Assembly (NCBI GenBank): GCA_905331475.1
Contig: CAJNYU010002272.1
Location: 62,001 to 126,000, forward strand
Source: Rotaria socialis
Lineage: Eukaryota; Rotifera; Eurotatoria; Philodinida; Philodinidae
DNA length: 64,000 bases
Reading direction: 5' to 3'
The position numbers and the translations under genes were made by a program. The notes under the pieces are model-generated. The model did not search any database and was not told where the DNA came from. It was given only the letters and a program-made list of their open reading frames with translations. The first letter of the stretch is position 1, and the number at the start of each line of letters is the position of its first letter. This document shows, in pieces, positions 35,335 to 46,598 of the stretch.

Positions 35335-37600
35335 ATGGATAAAATTGTTGAAAATCTTAAAAAGCAATTGGAAAAGCCCAAAATTACAACTACAGAAGAA
35401 AATGGTAAGAAAACATTATCGTGCATACGTCTATGTTCGATGGTTGAATGCCATTTGAACGAGTCTTTTTGTTACAGTTGCGATTTAGCACCACTGAGAA
35501 AAAGTCTCCATGACAGACTTCAAATCTTTAATGATGAGGAAAATAGAGAGCAGTGGTGAAGATTGTTCGAATCAATTATTTATTTAGCTCTATTGTTAGA
35601 CTTTGTTCATTGAGAATCTATTTACTTGAAAATTTCAAAATTTATTTAGTCTTATCCAATTTTTTTTAATACACTAAATATGCACTAAAATACAACCCGA
35701 TAGCTTGTAATATGTTTTCATCAGGATTAACTTGAAAATTTTTTATTTTATTTTTATTCTTCTAGAATTTGATTTATTTACAAAATTTTTAAGAGAAGGA
35801 CATGAAACGCCTCATCAAGATGCAGCAACACTAAATAAGAAACTCCATATACCCAGAGATGGAGCACTAGGACATGCTCATCATCATTTCACAAAAATAC
35901 CAAAATTTTATGAAAACGTATGGCGAAAAATATTGCTCACTACTCGTATTTTATTTCTATCATGCCGATTATAGATTCCAACTGATCCACTCGGTAGAAA
36001 ATTACGCGAAGAAGCACGAGCCTTATTTCTTCATCGAAAAAGTCAAGAAATCATTAGCAGTGATGAAGCAAATGTAAAGCAATTTAAAAATTCATCCAAG
36101 CAACATAGTTTATCTATTTATTTTTTTAGTCATTATTAACATTATTAGAAGAAAATGCTTCCGCTCCACTTGATCCTGAATCACCGAAAATAAATTATGA
36201 TGATTTTATGCGAGTTGTTCAAAAAGCAACTCCAGCCATTGCGTATGTTCTTATCGAAATCATTCAATTTTTTTAAATCTTATTTCTTCTAGTAATCTTT
36301 TTCCACCAACAATTTTTGCTGATCTCTATCAAAATGATCCTTACGGTCGTGTACGTATACTTGATCTATATCAATATACGATGCGTAAAATGTGGTATCA
36401 TCATTCTCGTATGGGTTTATCACTGTATGATAGCATTGGCCAAGGATATCTTCGAGAATCTGTAAAATTCATGTTTCTCTATCAATTTAAAATTTCATAT
36501 TAAAATATTTTCAAATATTAGGATTTAGAAGATTATATATACGAATTAATTCCAACCATGCATCAATTATCACAATTACAAGAAACGTTTTATAAATTTT
36601 ATGTTTGTACAGCAGTACGAAAATTCTTTTTCTTTCTGGATCCGTTACGTACAGGACGTATTGCTATACCAGATATACTTTGTAGTGGTTACCTCGATAA
36701 ATTACTTGAAGTAAGGAAAAATTAAAAGCAAAAAAATGATGTTTTGATTGTTTTTCTTTTTGTTCTAGTTACGTGAAGAAGATGCTGAGCCAGATGATCT
36801 TGAACAAAATTGGTTTTCATGTCAATCAGCTTCAAAAATTTATACACGATATTTACAGCTCGATAAAGATCATAATGGTTTATTATCACGAGATGAATTA
36901 GCCAAGTAAGTGGTTATTTTTAGATATTTATTTATTTTTCTATATTACTTTGACTTAAGATATAATTCGAGTACATTGACACCTGTATTTATTATACGTG
37001 TTTTTCAAGAATGTTTAACATATGGTGGTGAAATGGATTATAAATCATATTTAGATTTTGTTCTTGCGCTTGAAAATCGAAATTCACCACAAAGTCTTCG
37101 TTATCTTTTTCAAATCATGGACATTGATAATAAAGGCTATTTACATCCTGGTGATTTAAACTTTTTTTATCGAGTAAATTTTATTTATTTATTGTTATAT
37201 TTAAATTTTACCTTCTTATTTTTCTTTTCTTTTCTATAAAGGGCATGATTCAAATGTTATCCACAAGACCATTAACTGATATACCTCCATTTAATAATGT
37301 TCAAAATGAAATATTCGATATGGTTAAACCTGTTGATTCAATGCGTATTACATTAAAAGATCTTATCAATTGGTTCGTTATTAATTTAGATTAAGTTTTT
37401 TTTACATAATATCATTTATTCTAGTGGACAAGGTGGCTTAGTACTTTCAATTCTCATTGATATTGGAAGTTTTTGGACCTATGAAGTAATCTATAGAATA
37501 CGACAGTTAGTTTTTATTTAAATATTTTTCTTTCTTTTTTTAGAATCGTGAAAGTCTTATACCACAAACATCGACAAAAGATGACTCAATTCATGTGTGA
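35335..37600 (+). CDS. PPP2R3C: PP2A regulatory subunit B'' gamma (G5PR)
   Basis: Multi-exon gene from MDKIVENLKKQLEKPK to ...DDSIHV. Long exact matches to the family core are visible: RIGLSLYD-type SRMGLSLYDSIGQGYLRESD, FYVCTAVRKFFFFLDPLRTG, RVFQECLTYGGEMDYKSYLD, FVLALENRNSPQSLRYLF, NEIFDMVKPVDSMRITLKDL and FWTYENRE. Two EF-hand-like loops occur (LDKDHNGLLSRDEL; MDIDNKGYLHPGDL). The protein targets the PP2A catalytic core; in vertebrates it acts at centrosomes and on GANP/MCM3AP. Length matches the family (about 450 residues). The first intron (about 35405-35765) is long for this window and contains an unrelated open frame. The gene lies in a tight same-strand run. Confidence 0.93.
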
Positions 37601-37724
37601 TATCAATCAAACAAATCGAATGACTTTTTATTTGCTTGTCTTGTTTTTTTTTTGTTTACTAATTTTTGTTTGTTTGTATGAACTAATACTCAAAAGAATG
37701 AATAATTAGAAATGATTTATTTGT

Positions 37725-37744
37725 ATTAAAAATAATTATTTTAG
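37725..37744 (+). promoter_or_regulatory. candidate trans-splice acceptor before orphan gene
   Basis: A T-rich tract ending ATTTTAG lies 21 bp before the ATG at 37766. An out-of-frame ATG (37761) with an immediate stop overlaps the start. Confidence 0.4.
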
Positions 37745-37765
37745 ATAAAAAAAGCTATTCATGCT

Positions 37766-39403
37766 ATGAATACAAGTCAATCATCGCTGTGCTTAAATCA
37801 ATTTTCTTGGGAAGAATGGGATAATCAAATGATTGTTGTATTATATCGGTAATAGTTGAAGTTTATTTGGAAGGAAATATATTTTTTTACTTATGAAAAC
37901 TATTAATTAGGTGTGATCGACGTTTTGTTGTTCAACGATATATTGAACGAGTTCTTGCAAATTCTTCTCAATGGCAACGATTAGCTAAATCGTCATTTTC
38001 ATCGATAGAACCAATTGGTCGAACATATAAAATGATGGAAAATGAAGTTAAATTAATGCACAAGATATTTTCGTGGCATTTGAATGAAACTTTATCGTTT
38101 TCTATTATTGGTGAACGTGAGTTCAAATATGTTTTTATTCGTTCGATTTGATGATGTCATTTTCAATTAGTCGATCAGCTACTTGACTGGGAAGATTTAC
38201 TTGATTTTATCGAACGAGCACAGATGACTTCAAAAAATAATAAACGAAATCAATCAAAAACAATAAACTCACCATCAATTGTACCGACTATTCCCGTTGG
38301 CACATCTGTACTAACAATGAAAATTTTAGAAAAAAATCCAATTACAGACAATTTACAAGCGAAAAAAAACGATTTAGCACCAATTAAAATGAATAAAAAA
38401 GGTATCCATATTAAAAATAATTAATCATAAAAACTTCATTTATTTGTATTTTAGTTCTACAACAACAACGTTCTTTTGATGAAAATACATTGTCGTCTTC
38501 ATCTAATAATTGGATACAAATAAATAATATCTGTATTCCATATATAAATAAATCACAACAATCGCGTCTTCTACCTTATCAAGTTTTAGTCGATTGCGAT
38601 TTACTCAATGAAAAAGATCAATCGTTTCTTTTTCATTTTACTACAAAAGCTACTTCTATTGATATTGAAAATTTTGAAAAAATTATATCAACATCATCTT
38701 CAATCGATTTTACGCTAGATAATGATTTAATACTTATTGATTTGTATCATTTAATATTTGGAATGTCAAAAGTTCTTTATGTTAAATTGCTCAACAATCA
38801 ACGTGATGTAAATAAAAGCTATAAAACGTATGATAATTTGAACAAAATTTTAAGGATTAGTCTTATTTTCTACAAACGCTTATCAATATTTTGAAGTTAT
38901 ACCTGATAAGAGCATAATGAATATTTATTTTCAATTTTCTTTTGTATTATAGAGTTTTGGCACAACGTGGTGGTACTGTGCTTGTTCATTCTCGTTCAGT
39001 TCCGTTTATTACTGTTGGTAAACGTGATTGCATGTTGCTTGAATCATTATCAACAACCCTACAACTAACAGCAAAAACCATGTCTAGTCTCCGTCGGCAT
39101 TCTCTACCTGCTCATTCTCATCAAATCGATTATCTGCGTCTGGTAGAATTTTATCGACGGATATATCAACAAGATGATAGTAAAAATTTAAATCAACAAC
39201 AGCAATTACTTGTAAATATTGATGAAATTCAGAAATACGTTGATGAAAATGATATTATTATTGATATGACATTAGCACAATATCAACAAGTTGAATTTCA
39301 AAAATTAAAAAACCAAATAAATAAATCAAAACGAAATCCAACGAAACGCAAAGCAAACACCACTATGAATGAATTACAAAATAGAACAATAGAACTAGAA
39401 TGA
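37766..39403 (+). CDS. unrecognised protein, fifth gene of the TONSL run
   Basis: Five exons encode about 450 residues from MNTSQSSLCLNQFSWEEW to ...LQNRTIELE. Splices join in phase: VLYR|CDRRF, IIGE|LDQLLDW, KK|VLQQQRSF, KSYKT|VLAQRGGTV (donor at 38828; the open frame past it is intronic). The N-terminal third is helical with Trp and Arg-rich patches (CDRRFVVQRYIERVLANSS). A Lys/Asn-rich linker follows. The middle has NNWIQINNICIPYINKSQQS, a strand-rich patch. The C-terminal part has GGTVLVHSRSVPFITVGKRD and a basic tail (KSKRNPTKRKAN), suggesting a nuclear protein. I recognise no domain. Neighbours TONSL and PPP2R3C hint at chromosome biology, but that is weak inference. Confidence 0.7.
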
Positions 39404-39748
39404 AGCATAATTTATATGACTTTTCATCTTGAGTTAAATGTTACGATACTTCTTTTTGTTTGATATTTATTTCGAGTCGAATGTCAGATATTGCATTATT
39501 GTTGTGTAAAATAGTTGTAGATTCAAACTCAAATATGTCTCTATATGATAATATTTCTAAATAATTTTCAACTTTCTAAAAATTTATCTGTAGCTGGCTG
39601 ATTAAACTTGAAACGTTCTTAATTTTAAAGTATGATCATCTCACAATGACGAAATATGCACATTATCAAAATTTATTTAGCTGAACTATGATTATTTTTA
39701 ACAGTATTGAATCCTAATTTATTTATTTATTTTTATTTCTTGTTCAAG
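39404..39748. other. 3' flank, nothing seen
   Basis: AT-rich sequence after the orphan gene. Nothing supportable seen. Confidence 0.4.
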
Positions 39749-39928
39749 ACCTCTAATTCTCGCAAGTTAACAATCGAAACACTTTCATTCCCAATTATGC
39801 TTTTGGGTGTACGAAAAGAAAACATTATTGTTGGATATGAAGACGACAACCCGATCCCTCAATTCAAAGTAGCACACAAAACAATCATACTGTCTCTAGA
39901 TTATTTTCGTATATCTTCCAAGTATTAG
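39749..39928 (+). pseudogene. possible exon fragment of an unknown gene
   Basis: An acceptor-like TTGTTCAAG (39740-39748) opens a frame reading TSNSRKLTIETLSFPIMLL, then GVRKENIIVGYEDDNPIPQF and KVAHKTIILSLDYFRISSKY with a TAG stop. Base composition is clearly higher in GC than the flanks and the residue mix looks protein-like. There is no upstream exon or start, so it may be a last-exon fragment. It lies beside the opsin pseudogene but on the other strand. Family unknown. Confidence 0.25.
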
Positions 39929-40193
39929 GACATTTATTCTGAACGAATTTCAGATAAATCTCGATGTTTTCCATCGACTATCATTATGTAACTATTAGCT
40001 CTACCTAATTATCATTTAGGCACGTGTATGATATGCAAACTGATGAAGCAAACATAGAGATGACGCAGTATTTACTGAGAAAAGAATGAGGTGAGAATAG
40101 TATTATGAGAAGATATTTCTAAGTTAATAATACATGCATATTAGAGTTGACTTTGAAATTCAATTGAATTTTTCAAAGTTAACTTCAACATTT

Positions 40194-40580
40194 TTACATA
40201 AGCACATAACAGGAATTAATGATTAAGAGGTTAATATTTTCGCTTGCTAATTGAGATTGCCATGATTTTTCATGTTTAACAGTTTCATTTAGATGGATTG
40301 CTGTTTGATTCTGCAAGGTTATTGTTTGTTCAGGAGCTACACGGTTGGCCGAGTGCAAACCTTCTAATGTATTGTGTTTGACAATGCTCAGATGAAATTG
40401 TGTCGATATGCCTGCATAAATCATTGGAATCGAAATCACCCATGTTTTAGCAAAACAAGCACAAATAAATGCGACTGCCGGTGGGGTACCATATCCTTGG
40501 CCACCAAACGCCACTATAAAAAAACGCAATTGCATATGGAGTCCACGTAACGACGAAACCCTACGTTGTCATAATAATGC
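40194..40580 (-). pseudogene. opsin (rhodopsin-like GPCR) pseudogene, TM6-TM7 and tail
   Basis: The minus strand reads TM6 VVTWTPYAIAFF, the extracellular loop FGGQGYGTPP, and TM7 AVAFICACFAKTWVISIPMIY, then a polar cytoplasmic tail. The Lys in CFAKT is at the retinal Schiff-base position of opsins, which identifies an opsin rather than another GPCR. Two lesions are visible: an in-frame TAG just before GFVVTW (about 40562) and a one-base frameshift in a T7 run inside TM6 (about 40518-40524). The TM7 NPxxY motif reads IPMIY. An acceptor-like CTAACTAG lies at its 5' edge (40581-40588). No TM1-5 exons are recognisable upstream. Most likely a dead 3' fragment of a duplicated opsin; a homopolymer sequencing error could explain the frameshift but not the stop. 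Confidence 0.75.
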
Positions 40581-40588
40581 CTAGTTAG

Positions 40589-41066
40589 AGATTAATAATA
40601 ATAAAAACCGTTTACCTAATTAAATTTTTTCATTCTTTAAAAACAAACAGCAAAATACATTTATCTTCTAGAATAGCCATACTCGTAACACTCTCAGTGA
40701 TTACATGCAACTGAATAGTATTCCACTCGTTATAATTAACAATCTGATAGAATAAATTTTCAGGTAATATTGAAACGAATTTTGCTGCTTCTCAGATTCT
40801 GTTCGAATGTAAATTATTCTGTATTTCTCGAATAAAATGATTGTATATCACAGAGACCAATATAATCTAACTAAATATGACTATACATATATTGATTCTA
40901 AGTAACGATAGCAATTGCCAGTACAGAAAATGCTTACTTTTGACAATTCGTCGTCCCATTTCAATTCATTTCGCGCTAAGTGCTGTTTGAATGCCACGTT
41001 CAATGTTCTCACGCATTCGTTTTAGCTCAATCAGTGTCATTGTATTGGTTGATGTGAGAATGATTA
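40589..41066. other. intergenic between opsin remnant and block C
   Basis: AT-rich sequence. I looked for further opsin exons on the minus strand and found none. Confidence 0.4.
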
Positions 41067-41411
41067 ACCCAGATGAATGAATCCGATTGAATCTTATGAA
41101 ATCAGACGAACCGAGAAAGTCCCATGGGATTCCGGGTTGAGGAACTACTAACGGATCCCTAATGTTGGAATCCGGTGAAGATCCGACCAAATCCAACAAC
41201 CGAATTCGATAGGAATTTTAGAAGTCGGATTCCAACGAGGTCCTAAAGAAACCTATCGGGTTTTCACTGGTTCCTGCAAGAGTCGATCGGATTGCAACAC
41301 TAGGAATCCGGGTGTGGGTCCGCAACCCGGGTTTGCTTAGAATCCTGCAGGAACCGATCGAAACTCGATCGAGTCCGGTTGGATCCAGGTATCGGATTGT
41401 TCGTCCTGGGT
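41067..41411. mobile_element. GC-rich palindromic-ended element, block C (TA-flanked MITE candidate)
   Basis: A 345-bp GC-rich island in AT-rich DNA. It begins ACCCAGATGAATGAATCCG and ends CGGATTGTTCGTCCTGGGT, so the termini are imperfect inverted repeats (about 16 of 22 positions agree), each flanked by TA as in Tc1/mariner-type insertions. The interior repeats words like GGAATCCGG, GGATCC, ATCCGA and GATCGGATT, related to blocks A (2818-3190) and B (5120-5415). The open frames across it reflect composition. Likely a non-autonomous element of a dispersed family. Confidence 0.55.
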
Positions 41412-42535
41412 TATTATATTATACGTATATTTTATTTTTTAACTATTTTAGCTTTTATTCGTACTTATCATTGCTCAATATCACAGGTAAGTATTATAGT
41501 TTTAGTTTTTTTAATTTTTTTTTCGTTGTCTCAGCTTTTTACCCCATTTTGTTTATTATTATTTTAATCTTATATGATGATAATAATTGTTTTTATATTT
41601 TCATTTTAGTTTTAATTTTTTTTCTATTTTCTATTTTAGTAATATACAAAAAGTAAGTATTCTTTTAGTTATATTTTTAATACGTCTTACGGAGGCCTTC
41701 TATAGATCGGCATGAAACTGGCCAAGCCTATCTTGGTGCCCATAGCACGTACAGGCCGCTATATAGTTCTCTCTGTTGTATGTTCTATACACGTTAGATC
41801 TATGTCTGTACGTGAACAGCCCCGTTATACCGCATATATCCTGGTTCAATCAAAATATCTGAATAAAAAATTAATTTTTAATCATAGATTTTATCTAGAA
41901 GAGAATTTACTTCCCAAATATTTATCTTTTTCTCATAATATTTTATCTTTCTTTTAGAAATGCTTTTTTCACCGAGCACGTACATTTATTTGGCACCAGC
42001 TTTAATATATATCTGGTAAACTGTACTAGAGCGCGTTACAATCAATCAACGGTGATTTGATGATTCTTGGCCAATAGAAATGAATATCTGATCCTCTATT
42101 CGATTCTATTATTCAAACACTTACTAATGAGTTAATAATCAATTATATTTGATTGCGACCATCAAGCAGCCTTTATAATAGATGTTTATAACGTTACAAA
42201 ATGAATGATTATTTTTTGAAAATATAATTTCTGTCGTGAAGCAAATAATTCGAACCAATCAACGATTGCCAAAGGTGCAGACAATCCGCATGTTTTTTAG
42301 ATTGTCCTATTTAGTTAGGCATATATGGCAAATATTCATTTCATATTTGTAATAACTATGCATGATCTCTTTATTTTTATTTCGAGATTTTGAATGCAAC
42401 TTTCTCTTTCTCGATATCAGAAAAAGGTATAATTTAGTTTAGAATTTTTTCGCTCGTCATAATATAATTGCTTTTAATGTTTATCCAAAGTAAAGAGATC
42501 TTTTTCTTATTTGATTAATTACTTTTCAGATCATC
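41412..42535. other. intergenic with T-rich splice-like signals and a GC-richer patch
   Basis: Very T-rich at 41420-41690, with consensus donors CACAG|GTAAGTATT (about 41490) and AAAAA|GTAAGTATT (about 41653) behind acceptor-like TTTTAG sites. 41690-41850 is a GC-richer patch (GGCCTTC, ACTGGCC, CAGGCCGC) of unknown nature that follows CTATAG. The rest is AT-rich. The acceptor TTTTCAG at 42523-42529 precedes the cyclophilin start. Confidence 0.35.
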
Positions 42536-43404
42536 ATGAAACTATTGGTACTTACTGCACTTGTATTTATTATCTATGCTGCATCAACAACATTCGCAGC
42601 TGACGATAATGTAAACTTTTTACGTCATTTTAGAATCTACTTATTTTTTCTGTTGAATTTTTGTCTCTTGAATTTTGTAGCTTTATGTAACAAAAAAAGT
42701 ATACTTTGATATTGAAATTGGTGGTAAGAAAGAGGGTCGTATTGTTATTGGTCTATTTGGAGATGTTGTACCAAAGACAGCCGAAAATTTTGCACAATTA
42801 GCAGCTGGTACAAAGGGTTTTGGATATAAAGGTTCAAAATTCCATCGTGTTATTAAAAGTTTTATGATCCAAGGTGGTGATTTTGATCGTGGAGATGGTA
42901 CTGGAGGCAAAAGGTAATATTTATACATTTGAATAAGAAGAGCCAATTATTATTTCATCATAATTTAGTATCTATGGTGCTAAATTTCCTGATGAAAACT
43001 TTAAATTACAACACTATGGTGCTGGATGGCTTTCAATGGCTAATGCAGGTTAGAGCATCGAAACAAAAGATACCTGCATATCTACTAGATATATATATAT
43101 TTTCAGGTAAAGATACCAATGGTAGTCAATTTTTCATTACCACAGTTAAAACTGAATGGCTTAATGGTCGTCATGTAGTTTTTGGAAAAATTCTTGAAGG
43201 TAATATCTTTTTCTGTTAATTTATCATTATTAATTTTTGTACTCTCAAAAAAAACTAGGTATGTCTATTGTACACAAAATTGAAAATGCGAAAACAGGTG
43301 CCAATGATCGTCCAGCATCCGATGTTGTTATTGCTGATTCTGGTATTATTGAAGTACCGCAAAAAATTGCCGTCGAAAAAATGCCAGTTGATCCTAAAGT
43401 TTAA
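42536..43404 (+). CDS. PPIB: secretory-pathway cyclophilin B-like peptidyl-prolyl isomerase
   Basis: Five exons (42536-42610, 42681-42913, 42969-43048, 43107-43199, 43259-43404) encode about 208 residues. A signal peptide ([20 protein letters not shown]) is followed by [20 protein letters not shown], typical of cyclophilin B. The cyclophilin fold carries the catalytic Arg in [26 protein letters not shown], and the cyclosporin-contacting Trp in [11 protein letters not shown]. Reaction: cis-trans isomerisation of prolyl bonds during folding in the ER. The C-terminus (EKMPVDPKV) has no KDEL-type signal; cyclophilin B of vertebrates also retains itself without one. The acceptor TTTTCAG six bases upstream of the ATG region could take a spliced leader. 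Confidence 0.93.
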
Positions 43405-43787
43405 AAAGGCATGTTGCCTATTTGTTAAACATTTTTGTTATTTATCACTAGCTTCTTATGAATGGGATACTTCCTTTTTTCCTTCTCTTTATTCTGATTG
43501 TCGTGTTTATTAGCATTGTGTTTTAAATATATATATATATCTTACAAACAAAACAAAAAAAATCTGTTCTTTTTCTTTTTTTTCTTGTTCTGTGTACTCA
43601 TGAAAGATGACTCAATGCAGATGATGCAATGTATAATTATATCTAGTGAATATATCTTGAGTGGTATTCTGAGGAAAAAAGAATTACAATTGAACTATTT
43701 CGCTTACAACTTTGGCAGCATTTTATATATTTGTGCTATTTTTTAATCTAGACTATAATTTTTCACTCGTTGTATTATATTTCAACA
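43405..43787. other. 3' UTR of cyclophilin and spacer
   Basis: AT-rich with a (TA)n run near 43530. No gene seen. Confidence 0.4.
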
Positions 43788-46598
43788 ATGGATAACTCGA
43801 CGAAATCGAAGCGTAATCGTGCAGAGAAAAAAACCAAAGAACAGCAACAGCAAAAACAAAAAGAATCAGAGGATGAAAGCATTAATGATCATGAAAATGT
43901 TTTTCATGAAGATTCTCAACAGGAAAAGGTTTCTTATTTGTGGTGCTTTGTTTATTACTGAATCTTGTGCATATGCGCGCTTCATTTAACTAATTCACTG
44001 GATTGCTTACTGTGCAATTTGAGTTATCTAGTTTGATTAAAATTAATATTATTTTAGAGAATACCTGAACCAAATATAGCAACAATCGTTCCTGTGACAC
44101 AAGCAATGTCTTCCAATCCCAATCGTTCAGGATCTGTAGGTTCATCTGTAGCTTCAACAATAAATAATCCAAATTCTTCGAATTCAAATAAAAACCAACA
44201 AAGTCAAAAAATTAAACTTGCAGCACCAGAAGAAAAATCAGGTTTAGAAGCGAACTCAATCGGGGATATTGCAGAAATCAGTTAGTTGAAATTTGTTAAT
44301 TTTCTAACAAAAATGAATTCATGTTATGTAATTGAAGCTGAACGTGTTGCAAATATAACTATTGAACAAAATCCAAAAGGTCCACCAACTTTTATCCAAC
44401 CAAAACCTCAACAAACTCGTGCTGAACGTCGTGCTATTCAAGTCTATCTTTTTAACAAACATAATTTTATTTTTATTTGTGTTCATAACTTATATTCTAG
44501 GAAGCCCACAGAGCTGCGAAACAATCAAAACAGAAACCAAGTACAACTACTCAAAAACTCAATGAACCGTCACAAGCTGCAGGAAATGTAAAAAAAACAA
44601 CTACTGATCATCTTTCTACATCAACTTTGTCAACACATTTATCAAGTAAAATTTGTTTTTAAATTTATTATTACTGTTGTTTTTGTCGATTGAAGTCCAA
44701 TAAAAATTCTATAATGCTATTGCAGATAGAAGAGTTTTTTCTTCATGTTTTGCATTATTGACTGACTAGAAACGTGTCAGTAGTCTTCTTTTTAATAAAT
44801 ATTTCCTTTCTTATTTTAAGCACCTCATAGACTTCAATCTGAAGCTGGCGATTCAACACTATCAGTTATTTCAAAATCAGCAAGACCATCTACTAATGCA
44901 ACAGCTATTGCTACTATTGCCACTACTGCTCTACCTTCAAATCAGTCTCAACAAAATCAACAACAGAAAAGGTTTGATGATGGACGTGTGACACTTTTTG
45001 CTCATCTTACAATTTATACACGTAATCTTGATCGTCTTGCAACAAAATCGTAAGAAGAAAAGAACATTTTATTTTCTATCTATCTTTTATTTTATGAAAC
45101 TTGATTCTAGTGAGTCAAAATTAGTACATCCAGCTATTGTTAAGTTAGGTTTACAGTATGCAACGAGACAAATAGTTGGTTCCAATTTACGATGTGTAGC
45201 ATTTCTTTTTGCTATTCAAAAAGTATTGCAAACGTTTCGTCTTATGCTTTTTTTTTAATCAATAATTATTGTTTCTATTTAACATTTTAGATGCTTGAAG
45301 ATTATGAAGGTCCACTAGGTTCCAATAATCTATCTACACTTGATCCTGTTGATCTTAATTCAAGATTAAAAATCAATATTAAGTAAATGAATCTCAATTG
45401 GTTTTTTTTTTGTTTTTCTTTATGACTCTGAGAATTTATTTAGTTTTCTTACAAAATGTCGTCCAAATGCTGTAACCATGGGTACAGCTATACGTTATCT
45501 AAAAACTCATATTGAACGTATACCACGCAATATAACTAATGAAAAAGTTAAAGCATTACTTAGTGATGTTATTAAAAGTTTCTTACGAGAAAAAATTGAA
45601 TTAGCTGGTATAGCTATTGCTGAAACATATGCTATTACAAAAATCACCAATGGAGATGTTATTCTCATATTTGGACAGTAAGTTAACCACTAAAATGTTT
45701 TATTTCCTCATTGGATTGAATGAAAAACAAAATATTTAGTTCTTCATTAATAATGCGTATTTTGGAAACAGCAATTAATCGTGGAATTAATTTTCGAGTC
45801 ATTATTGTTGATTCTCGTCCACAAGAACATGGTATGATTTATTCAAATCAATTTTACATTTCTATTAGAATAAATTTAATTTAGGTCTTAAATCTGCTCG
45901 TAGACTATTGTCATTGAATGTGAAATGTAGTTATGTACTTATTAATGCAGTACCATTTATTATTTCTGAGGTTCGTAGCTTTTAATAGAATGATTCTACA
46001 CGTTACACTTGATATATTTTATGTATAGGTAACAAAAGTATTGCTAGGTGCACATGGTTTATTAGGTAATGGCTATGTCATGAGTCAAGTTGGTACAGCA
46101 CAAATATCTCTTATTGCTAAAACACATAATGTTCCTGTACTTGTCTGTTGCGAAACATATAAATTTTGTGAACGTGTTCAAACTGATAGTTTCGTTTTCA
46201 ATGAGCTTGGTATAGTATTAATTTATCAACGTTTAAAATAAAGTCATATCTTATGTCATAATTCAGGTGATCCAAATGATTTAACTGTTAATCATTCATT
46301 GCTTTACGAAGCTATGCGATCTTCATCGTCAACAGCAGAAACTTCTAATTCATCAAAGTCAAACTTGAATATTCTTAATATGACATATGATGTTACACCA
46401 CCGACATTTATAAGCGCAGTTATTACAGAATTAGGAATATTACCTTGTACATCAGTAGCGGTTGTCATCCGTATGCAGAATAAACAACTTGATGACATAT
46501 GTGGGCAAGAGCAACAATCCATAGTGAAGACGACAACAGCAGTAACGACAACATCAAATATTAATATGTTTGCTACTCATTTAGAAACTGTTCAATAA
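43788..46598 (+). CDS. EIF2B4: translation initiation factor eIF2B delta subunit
   Basis: Multi-exon gene from [15 protein letters not shown] to ...[10 protein letters not shown]. The N-terminal third is Lys/Gln/Ser-rich and disordered, as in other eIF2B-delta proteins, with [16 protein letters not shown] as the conserved entry motif. The C-terminal two-thirds is the eIF2B alpha/beta/delta Rossmann-like domain: [71 protein letters not shown] and [20 protein letters not shown], and [20 protein letters not shown] near the end. eIF2B is the guanine nucleotide exchange factor for eIF2; the delta subunit sits in its regulatory core, which senses phosphorylated eIF2 alpha. Introns are short. It follows the cyclophilin gene by 383 bp. 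Confidence 0.94.

Noticed and set aside
35405-35560. Continuation of the PPP2R3C first frame with Cys-rich sequence
   Set aside because: It lies past a consensus donor and does not match the family; the real frame resumes at about 35766, so this is intron.
40966-41199. Minus-strand 77-residue frame in block C
   Set aside because: It overlaps the palindromic GC-rich element and is explained by its composition.
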